Under the pieces are notes generated by a model, which was not told the DNA's origin, did no database searches, and saw only the letters and a list, made by a program, of their open reading frames with translations. From contig DAOVMD010000174.1 in assembly GCA_030630935.1 (NCBI GenBank), positions 1 to 6,611 of the forward strand: 6,611 nt of DNA. Reading direction: 5' to 3'. This document shows positions 1-5,328 of the stretch, piece by piece (position 1 is the stretch's first letter; the number at the start of each line of letters is the position of its first letter). The DNA is from Candidatus Mcinerneyibacteriota bacterium. GTDB taxonomy: Bacteria > AUK180 > JAQVHJ01. The position numbers and the translations under genes were made by a program.

Positions 1-1
1 A

Positions 2-76
2 AAACAAATAAAAGAATATAAAAACATTAAGAGAAAGGATTACAAAACGATAGAAAAACGGCTTAATAATTACTAA
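2..76 (+). CDS. possible C-terminal tail of an upstream gene (partial)
   Basis: An open frame enters from the left edge and reads 24 codons to a TAA at 74-76. The peptide is Lys/Tyr/Asn rich and ends in EKRLNNY, which would suit the C-terminal tail of a soluble enzyme. The heptad repeats begin just after the stop, as expected if coding sequence ends there. Against it, an open frame of this length is not rare by chance in AT-rich DNA, and no domain can be recognised. No product is proposed. Confidence 0.3.
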   Translation, partial: KQIKEYKNIKRKDYKTIEKRLNNY

Positions 77-83
77 TATTCAA

Positions 84-97
84 TCATAAATCATAAA
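84..97. repeat. two tandem copies of heptamer TCATAAA
   Basis: TCATAAA occurs twice head to tail (84-90 and 91-97) in non-coding sequence. The period of seven is the same as in the longer array at 133-167, although the unit differs. Two copies alone could be chance in AT-rich DNA. Confidence 0.5.
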
Positions 98-132
98 TGC
101 AGAGCGAAACGAAGCTTATATCTATAAAACGA

Positions 133-167
133 CTGTTCTCAGTTCTCTGTTATCTGCTCTCTGTTCA
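133..167. repeat. degenerate heptanucleotide tandem array, five CTGTTCT-like units
   Basis: The stretch splits into five consecutive 7-base units: CTGTTCT, CAGTTCT, CTGTTAT, CTGCTCT and CTGTTCA. Each variant unit differs from CTGTTCT at one position. The array is intergenic, lies about 135 bases before the SGNH hydrolase gene and runs directly into a hairpin. Short heptameric repeats of this sort are known from intergenic regions of several bacteria, notably cyanobacteria, usually without a proven function. Slipped-strand expansion is the likely origin. Confidence 0.75.
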
Positions 168-185
168 AGCAACAAAGTTGCTTGA
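165..185. repeat. perfect inverted repeat, 9-bp stem with AAA loop
   Basis: TCAAGCAAC (165-173) and GTTGCTTGA (177-185) are exact reverse complements separated by AAA, giving a compact hairpin in DNA or RNA. No T-run follows on either strand, so it does not look like an intrinsic terminator. The left arm overlaps the last unit of the heptad array. It could be a protein-binding palindrome, an RNA hairpin at the end of an upstream transcript, or one arm of a small dispersed repeat. Confidence 0.7.
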
Positions 186-252
186 GAATGGGATTTACCT
201 GATGTACTCCATATTAGTAAAAAAAATGGGGGAATTCCTGAGAAATTAATTC

Positions 253-281
253 TTGACAGATTGATTTAATTGTGATAATAT
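253..281 (+). promoter_or_regulatory. sigma70-like promoter for the SGNH hydrolase gene
   Basis: A perfect -35 hexamer TTGACA (253-258) is followed after 17 bases by TAATAT (276-281), which matches TATAAT at four of six positions. An alternative -10, GATAAT at 274-279, would leave a 15-base spacer. Transcription would start near 288, giving a very short leader that just includes the Shine-Dalgarno site. This placement argues against the in-frame GTG at 272 as a start codon, because it would lie upstream of the transcript. Confidence 0.6.
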
Positions 282-289
282 TTATTTTT

Positions 290-295
290 AAGGAG
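290..295 (+). promoter_or_regulatory. Shine-Dalgarno site AAGGAG deciding the SGNH gene start
   Basis: AAGGAG ends six bases before the ATG at 302-304, close to ideal spacing. The longer open frame from GTG at 272 has no comparable site and would add ten residues before a typical Lys-rich signal-anchor start. The ATG at 302 is therefore preferred. Confidence 0.85.
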
Positions 296-301
296 AAAGT
301 A

Positions 302-1438
302 ATGAAGAAAGGGTTTAAAAAATTATTTTTTACAATCATTTTATTTACAATAATACTAATTATATTTGAGGTTCTCACTCGAATCGTTATTAACTTTTCC
401 CCATTTCTCCTAAACCTTAATCCACCAATAATGATTGAAGATGACCTCTTAGAACATTTTCATATCCCCGGGATACAAACGATATCTCAATCACCTCATG
501 GTGAATATAAGGTTAAAGTAAAAATAAATAGGAATGGATTAAGAGATAAAAAGATTCCGATCAGGAAAGGTAATACTGAAAAGAGGATACTAATTCTTGG
601 AGATTCTTTTCCTGAAGGTATCCATGTTGAACTGATGGAGACTTACCCAAAGGTTCTGGAGCAGGAGTTAAAATCTAAAGGTTATAATAATTTTACAGTT
701 ATAAATGCCGGGGTTGCTGGTTATTCAACCATCCATGAATACCTCCTATTGAAGAATAAAGGCTTAGATTATAATCCGGACATTGTGATTTTATCTTTTT
801 TCATGAATGACGTTTCAGAGAATCACAGGTTCATGGATATTTTTGAAATCAATAAAAATGGTGAACCGGTTAAGGTTATCCAGACAACATCAAAAACAAA
901 AATAATTCCAAAACCAATCAAGTATTTTTTAAAAAGATACTCTCGTTTAATGGTGGTTTTCTCAAAATTATATTATCTTATACGTGGTTCAAAACAGGAA
1001 GAATTAAATCCTTCCCGAATCGGTGATCTGGATTTTGACAGATTTGCGATATTGAGAAAGAAATACTCAAATAATTATTCTGAAGATTGGGAATTCACAT
1101 CCAGTTTAATCTTAAAAACGCAGAAGCTCTGTTCATTAAAGGAGATAGAATTTATTCTATTAATCATTCCGGCAGGAGTTCAATTAAATAATTCAGAATG
1201 GGAAAATGTAAATAAGTTTGAACATTTATCACATGAATCAGTTAACAATTATCCGCAGGAATATTTAAAGGATTTCTGCAAGAGGAATGATATTAGATGT
1301 TTGGATCTTCTTCCAGGGCTACAAAAACATAAAGATGGCTCTCTCTATTTCCCGTATAATGGACATTTTAACTGTAAAGGGCATAAAGCTGCAAGTATTT
1401 TAATTCTTAATTATCTTGAGAATCAAGGGTTACTATAA
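302..1438 (+). CDS. membrane-anchored SGNH/GDSL-type hydrolase
   Basis: Encodes 378 residues from the ATG at 302. A basic start (MKKGFKK) and a hydrophobic segment at about residues 8-30 indicate an uncleaved signal anchor, placing the enzyme outside the inner membrane. SGNH blocks follow in order: the nucleophile motif LILGDSFPEG with Ser102, NAGVAGYS with Gly138, FFMNDV with Asn169, and near the C-terminus PYNGHFNCKGH with likely catalytic His355. The family includes carbohydrate esterases and O-acyl transfer or removal enzymes; here a role in trimming or moving ester groups on surface glycan is inferred from the neighbours only. One oddity: the Asp normally two residues before the catalytic His is Asn353. 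The gene has its own promoter and converges on the minus-strand operon with a 6-nt overlap. The superfamily call is firm; the substrate is unknown. Confidence 0.85.
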   Translation: MKKGFKKLFFTIILFTIILIIFEVLTRIVINFSPFLLNLNPPIMIEDDLLEHFHIPGIQTISQSPHGEYKVKVKINRNGLRDKKIPIRKGNTEKRILILGDSFPEGIHVELMETYPKVLEQELKSKGYNNFTVINAGVAGYSTIHEYLLLKNKGLDYNPDIVILSFFMNDVSENHRFMDIFEINKNGEPVKVIQTTSKTKIIPKPIKYFLKRYSRLMVVFSKLYYLIRGSKQEELNPSRIGDLDFDRFAILRKKYSNNYSEDWEFTSSLILKTQKLCSLKEIEFILLIIPAGVQLNNSEWENVNKFEHLSHESVNNYPQEYLKDFCKRNDIRCLDLLPGLQKHKDGSLYFPYNGHFNCKGHKAASILILNYLENQGLL

Positions 1439-1449
1439 AAACTTCTCAA
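1416..1449. terminator. weak candidate terminator at the convergent gene ends
   Basis: TTGAGAA (1416-1422) and TTCTCAA (1443-1449) are exact reverse complements around a 20-base loop that includes both stop codons. On the plus strand four T residues follow (1450-1453). The stem is only 7 bp with two G:C pairs and the loop is long, so stability is doubtful. It is listed because it straddles the junction where transcripts from both sides meet and no better terminator is visible there. Confidence 0.2.
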
Positions 1450-2599
1450 TTTTCTCTTCAATTAAACCAAACCGTATTTCCCAGGTATTGGCTTTTGCAA
1501 AATCTAACTGTTTTTTAGGATCAGTCTTTATAATTCCCTTTGCAATTGAACTCATCAGTTCTTCAAATTCAATTGTATCTTTTGCAATATGAAGATACTC
1601 TTTATATTCAAGAAGCTCTTCTATATTAGTTGCTATTATAGGTTTACCTGTTGCAGCGTACTCGAAGAACTTTAATGGACTTACACAGTCCGTCCAATCA
1701 TTTTTATAAAGCGGAATCAAACAACAATCACATCCTTTAATATAAGATGGGAGGTCTTTCTGATTTTTAAAACCAAGTAAGTGGATATTTGGTAATCCGG
1801 TAAATTCCCTTAAAACTTTCCTATTGAAATCCTTCTTTATCACCTCACCTATTTGAATAAAACTCCAATCGGGATGCCTAGAAAATATCTCGTTTAACAT
1901 ATTAATATTTGTCTTTGCATTTAGATAACCAAGGTGTAGAAATTTAAAACCCGGGATATCCTGAACTTCAGAATTTATCTTCTGCTCCTCATTAAAGACA
2001 GCTTGAAATAAATCTGTATCCGCAGCATTGGGAATATAAAATGTGTTTTTATTAAATTGTTTTTTATGATTAAAAATCTTTCTTGAAGTTCCAACAACAA
2101 TATCTGCTTTCTTTACCAGGTCAAGTTCAATCTCATTTATTAATCGTTTCTTCCTTCCAGTGGAATTTGCAGAGAAACAATCTACACAATGATAGAGGAA
2201 TACCTTCTCCCCTAGTTTCCCGACTAACCCCCCTGAATTCTGAAAGAAACACCAGATAACCGGGTCATTGAATCCCAACTTCTTAATCCAAATTTTAATT
2301 CTCCATCTCATCATTACCTGACTTATACTATCCATTAACTTACTGTAGTACCTCCCGGGCTTTAACAGGAATGGAGATTTATTCCAGAGATTTTTCTGAA
2401 TAGGAAATATCCCTTTGAATGACCTTACCAAATACTTGAAATAATGTGGATATTTAATTAAATGTTCAATACTGAATTGTCTGCCTATGTACAAAACGCG
2501 ATTGTTTTCAGATAATCTCAATGCAGCTTGGTGCATTATTTGTACGCTTTCAGTCCAATCCATCGTTGAAATTATTATTATATCCTGATTCTTGAGCAT
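1433..2599 (-). CDS. glycosyltransferase, GT-B fold, GT4-like
   Basis: Encodes 388 residues; likely a cytoplasmic enzyme moving a sugar from a nucleotide donor onto a growing glycan. The N-terminal half is the divergent acceptor domain (DIIIISTMDW at 6-15, LYHCVDCFSA at 135-144). The C-terminal half has family marks: IPNAADTDLF (189-198) at the domain junction, a GYLNAKTNIN loop (224-233), and SPLKFFEYAATGKP (307-320), the donor-binding segment with conserved Glu313. No signal peptide or clear membrane span is seen. It is last in the operon, 10 nt after the phosphoesterase. Its Shine-Dalgarno AGAGGT (2606-2611) overlaps that gene's TAG stop, supporting coupled translation and the chosen ATG. 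Its 3' end overlaps the convergent SGNH gene by 6 nt. Sugar donor and acceptor cannot be read from the sequence. Confidence 0.88.
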   Translation of the reverse strand: MLKNQDIIIISTMDWTESVQIMHQAALRLSENNRVLYIGRQFSIEHLIKYPHYFKYLVRSFKGIFPIQKNLWNKSPFLLKPGRYYSKLMDSISQVMMRWRIKIWIKKLGFNDPVIWCFFQNSGGLVGKLGEKVFLYHCVDCFSANSTGRKKRLINEIELDLVKKADIVVGTSRKIFNHKKQFNKNTFYIPNAADTDLFQAVFNEEQKINSEVQDIPGFKFLHLGYLNAKTNINMLNEIFSRHPDWSFIQIGEVIKKDFNRKVLREFTGLPNIHLLGFKNQKDLPSYIKGCDCCLIPLYKNDWTDCVSPLKFFEYAATGKPIIATNIEELLEYKEYLHIAKDTIEFEELMSSIAKGIIKTDPKKQLDFAKANTWEIRFGLIEEKIEKFL

Positions 2600-2605
2600 A
2601 TTTTT

Positions 2606-2611
2606 ACCTCT
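2606..2611 (-). promoter_or_regulatory. Shine-Dalgarno site overlapping the upstream stop codon
   Basis: On the minus strand AGAGGT lies seven bases or less before the ATG at 2597-2599 of the last glycosyltransferase. It shares bases 2610-2611 with the TAG stop (2610-2612) of the phosphoesterase gene. Ribosomes finishing the phosphoesterase therefore terminate on the initiation site of the next gene, an arrangement typical of translational coupling. Confidence 0.75.
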
Positions 2612-4223
2612 ATAAATATCCTAGATTCTCTAATTTCTTTTTTGTCTCTTCCAAATTAAAATCTTTCTTCGAATTCTCTAAATTTATTTCACCAGAAGAA
2701 ACAGTCAGGAACTCCGGCTTTAAATCTTCAGTAAATATTTCTAATAATATTTTACCTTTTAAATATGAAGGAATTTTTAAATTTAATTTTGTCAGTACAG
2801 TAGGAACGATATCCGGCATCAGCACTTCTTTTAATTTATATCCAGAGTGTATTTTATCTCCAAATGCTATAAAAATACCTTCCATCCGATGATCACCTTT
2901 ATAACTCTGAGAATTCTTCTCAATGAAATTGGAGTTAGATGAAAAATTAAAAGTATTAAAATAAATCTCTTCATCGAGTAGTTTAAGTTCGATATCCGGT
3001 TCGTTCTCGTTATTCATAATTACTTTTGAATCTTTTAAAACCTTAAATTCAGGAACCAAATGATTAACAGAATCATATTTTAATTTTTCTAATATCTCTT
3101 TTATTATTTTCACTTTCTCTGAACTCTCTTTTACTATCAGTTTATTAATAAAGAGTTGTCCATAGGATTCTTTTGTAAATGCAAGAGTTTTCTCAAAATC
3201 TATACAATCATAAGAATACCCAAGAACGGTTTTTCCCCTAATTGATCTGATAATTTTTCGCTTTAAAAACACAGGAGTTAATTTGAAAAGCAATCGTGTT
3301 ATCCCGATAAATAATCTCTGAGAAAATATTTTAAACAATTTACATTTTGCTGTAATTTTTTTGTAAGCATTTTTATAGATTGCCCGGGGAAACATTTTAT
3401 CTTTAAAATATAGATATCCATTTTCCATAAGCCATTTATTCAAATAGAAATTTTTCTTTATATAAATACTCCCATGATCTGAGCAGATAAAGAGTGTATC
3501 ATCTTTTTTTAAGAGCTCCAAAATCTTTCCTAACTGTTTATCTAAAATTTTATACGCCCAGTTCAGAATCGCGGTATGCTCTTCCTTCTCCACCGAGAAG
3601 TAATGATTAAGGTGATCAATAACCATATAAACAAGCCCAATAAATTCAGGATTATCCTGTTCTTTTAAATATTTCAAAACTCGCGTTTTCTCAATAGTAT
3701 CATCTAACCATTTCTCTTTAAAATGATCTTTACCTTTATAAATTTCCTTATACTCAACTGAAATTTCATAATCTTTAAACCTATCCATAAATTGCTTAAT
3801 AATTCCTGAATTCCCCGCTATTGCTTTATCATCAAACGTCGGTGAATCAAAACCTGATATCATTAACCCTTTAATTTCTGTTGCCGGATATGTTAACGGA
3901 AAATTAATTATCACAGATTCTGTATTATAATAATTAAGGATATCCCAGATTCTCGGAATTTTTATATCACGCGAATTAATTGGGACAAGTTTATTTTGTG
4001 GAGTAAACTTTGTCCATGAGAATATTTTATGGATAGTTTTATCTACTCCGGATAATAAGGTTGTCCAGGCTACTGGTGTTAAAGGTGGATGGGTCGATAA
4101 TAAAACTCCTTCAACCCCACCATCTATTATCTTCTTGAAATTAGGAAGAGCTCCTTCCTTTATCAATGGGTGAATATATTTAAAGTCCCCGGCGTCGATC
4201 CCTATGAAATATACTTTACCCAT
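2610..4223 (-). CDS. alkaline phosphatase superfamily phosphoesterase, COG3379-like
   Basis: Encodes 537 residues with the type I phosphodiesterase/nucleotide pyrophosphatase fold. Likely metal and catalytic residues appear in order: Asp10 (FIGIDAGD), nucleophile Thr49 in PPLTPVAWTTLLSG (46-59), Asp203 and His207 (IDHLNHYF), Asp249-His250 (SDHG), and His445 (GDHRMEGIFIAFG). DIVPTVLTKL (471-480), KGKILLEIF (489-497) and the terminal LENLGYL match the usual end of this family, so it looks full length. A basic, hydrophobic stretch at about 283-330 might touch the membrane; there is no signal peptide, so a cytoplasmic location is inferred. It probably hydrolyses or transfers a phosphate ester, but the substrate is unknown; a lipid-phosphate or glycan phosphoryl group is a guess from context. 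The start ATG overlaps the upstream glycosyltransferase stop by 8 nt (ATGGGTAA), with only a weak AAGAG Shine-Dalgarno. Confidence 0.87.
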   Translation of the reverse strand: MGKVYFIGIDAGDFKYIHPLIKEGALPNFKKIIDGGVEGVLLSTHPPLTPVAWTTLLSGVDKTIHKIFSWTKFTPQNKLVPINSRDIKIPRIWDILNYYNTESVIINFPLTYPATEIKGLMISGFDSPTFDDKAIAGNSGIIKQFMDRFKDYEISVEYKEIYKGKDHFKEKWLDDTIEKTRVLKYLKEQDNPEFIGLVYMVIDHLNHYFSVEKEEHTAILNWAYKILDKQLGKILELLKKDDTLFICSDHGSIYIKKNFYLNKWLMENGYLYFKDKMFPRAIYKNAYKKITAKCKLFKIFSQRLFIGITRLLFKLTPVFLKRKIIRSIRGKTVLGYSYDCIDFEKTLAFTKESYGQLFINKLIVKESSEKVKIIKEILEKLKYDSVNHLVPEFKVLKDSKVIMNNENEPDIELKLLDEEIYFNTFNFSSNSNFIEKNSQSYKGDHRMEGIFIAFGDKIHSGYKLKEVLMPDIVPTVLTKLNLKIPSYLKGKILLEIFTEDLKPEFLTVSSGEINLENSKKDFNLEETKKKLENLGYL

Positions 4224-5328
4224 TTTCTCTTAATCTCTCTTGCATTATATTAGAGATTCGAGAATGGATATCTTCTGAATTGAAATTCTTCAGTGCAGAG
4301 ATTCTTGCATTCTTCTTTAATTCTTCTCTAATTTGATTATTATTAAAAAGGTAAATTAATTTTTCCCTGATATTTTGAGAATCGGTCTTACATAGGATTC
4401 CACTTATTTTATCCTGAATAATCTCTTTATTTGCTTCGATATCACTTGCAATAATTGAACATCCTGAAGAAACAGCTTCAATCAGGGCATTTGAATTACC
4501 CTCCCAATATGAAGGCAAAATAAAAATATAAGATTTCTGAAGATATGTAATCAATTCATCTGTAGGAAGGTTCCCCATAAGTTTTACATTCAGGTTTTTT
4601 GCTCTTATTAAATTTTCTAATCTTCTTTTGTATCTACCATTCCCAAAAATTAATAATTTATATTCATATGGAAAATTCTCTAATGCCAGAAGCAGATTCA
4701 TATAATTTTTCTGATGTTCTAATCTCCCGGCTGAAATAAGTAAACCTTCTTCTGTCGAAAGTCCCGGTTTAAATTTTTCAATATCAACAGCATTAGAGAT
4801 ATAATGAACCTTACCCGGATTTATACCGTATTTTAAAACTTGTTCTCTATGACGAGCTGAAGTTACATATAGAATATCGGAAAAATTATAGACAAAATAC
4901 GAAATTACTTTTGAGAATATTTTTTCAAAATAACGGTTGCCCAGATCTGCAAATTCAACCCAGTCATAACCACATCGAATTATTAATGGTTTACAAAGAA
5001 ATAACTTTAAATATAACCCGATAAGCCCTGCTGAAATTTGACGTGCTTCAATTATATCCACTTTCTTAAGGTACCTGTAATGAATGAAGGGAAAAATAAA
5101 AATATAAATCCATTTTGGAAAATTAATCTTATTATTTAATATTTTAATCCGGCGGTGAAAACGTAATCTTGCTTCGGGTAACCTTCCAAACGAAAGCATG
5201 AATATATTTGAAAAATATTTTAAATATACCTTTGAGCGCATTCTAATTTTCTCCAACCCGCTTCGATTAAATATCTGGATTAATCCATTCCCTGGAAAAT
5301 AAACTTCAAGTTTTATTTTATTTTTCAT
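4216..5328 (-). CDS. glycosyltransferase family 4 (GT-B)
   Basis: Encodes 370 residues, the usual GT4 length. The acceptor domain starts with VYFPGNGLIQIF (9-20) and an IIEARQISAGLIGLYL segment (92-107). Donor-domain motifs are clear: ISNAVDIEKF (177-186), SAGRLEHQKN (199-208) with Arg202 and Lys207, LIFGNG (226-231), and the retaining-enzyme EX7E signature Glu276-Glu284 in YWEGNSNALIEA. It should be cytoplasmic and retaining; a hydrophobic aromatic patch at 73-83 may dock it on the membrane. The ATG directly follows the asparagine synthase stop (TAAATG) without a good Shine-Dalgarno, so re-initiation is likely. The first 29 residues belong to the conserved N-terminal sheet, which supports this start over Met30. 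Donor and acceptor sugars are not determinable. Confidence 0.92.
   Translation of the reverse strand: MKNKIKLEVYFPGNGLIQIFNRSGLEKIRMRSKVYLKYFSNIFMLSFGRLPEARLRFHRRIKILNNKINFPKWIYIFIFPFIHYRYLKKVDIIEARQISAGLIGLYLKLFLCKPLIIRCGYDWVEFADLGNRYFEKIFSKVISYFVYNFSDILYVTSARHREQVLKYGINPGKVHYISNAVDIEKFKPGLSTEEGLLISAGRLEHQKNYMNLLLALENFPYEYKLLIFGNGRYKRRLENLIRAKNLNVKLMGNLPTDELITYLQKSYIFILPSYWEGNSNALIEAVSSGCSIIASDIEANKEIIQDKISGILCKTDSQNIREKLIYLFNNNQIREELKKNARISALKNFNSEDIHSRISNIMQERLRENG

Noticed and set aside
231-238. Palindrome GGAATTCC upstream of the promoter as an operator
   Set aside because: Only eight bases with no extended symmetry or second copy; not distinguishable from chance.
227-250. Tiny plus-strand frame of seven codons (ATGGGGGAA to TAA)
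   Set aside because: It has no Shine-Dalgarno site, is extremely short, and is expected by chance.
272-301. GTG at 272 as an upstream in-frame start of the SGNH gene
   Set aside because: It overlaps the likely -10 region, lacks a Shine-Dalgarno site, and the ATG at 302 has AAGGAG at ideal spacing plus a typical basic signal-anchor start.
5239-5253. Internal ATG (Met30) of the GT4 gene preceded by GGAG on the minus strand, a possible alternative start
   Set aside because: The 29 residues before it form part of the usual GT4 N-terminal sheet, and the TAAATG junction with the upstream gene fits coupled initiation. Secondary internal initiation cannot be excluded.
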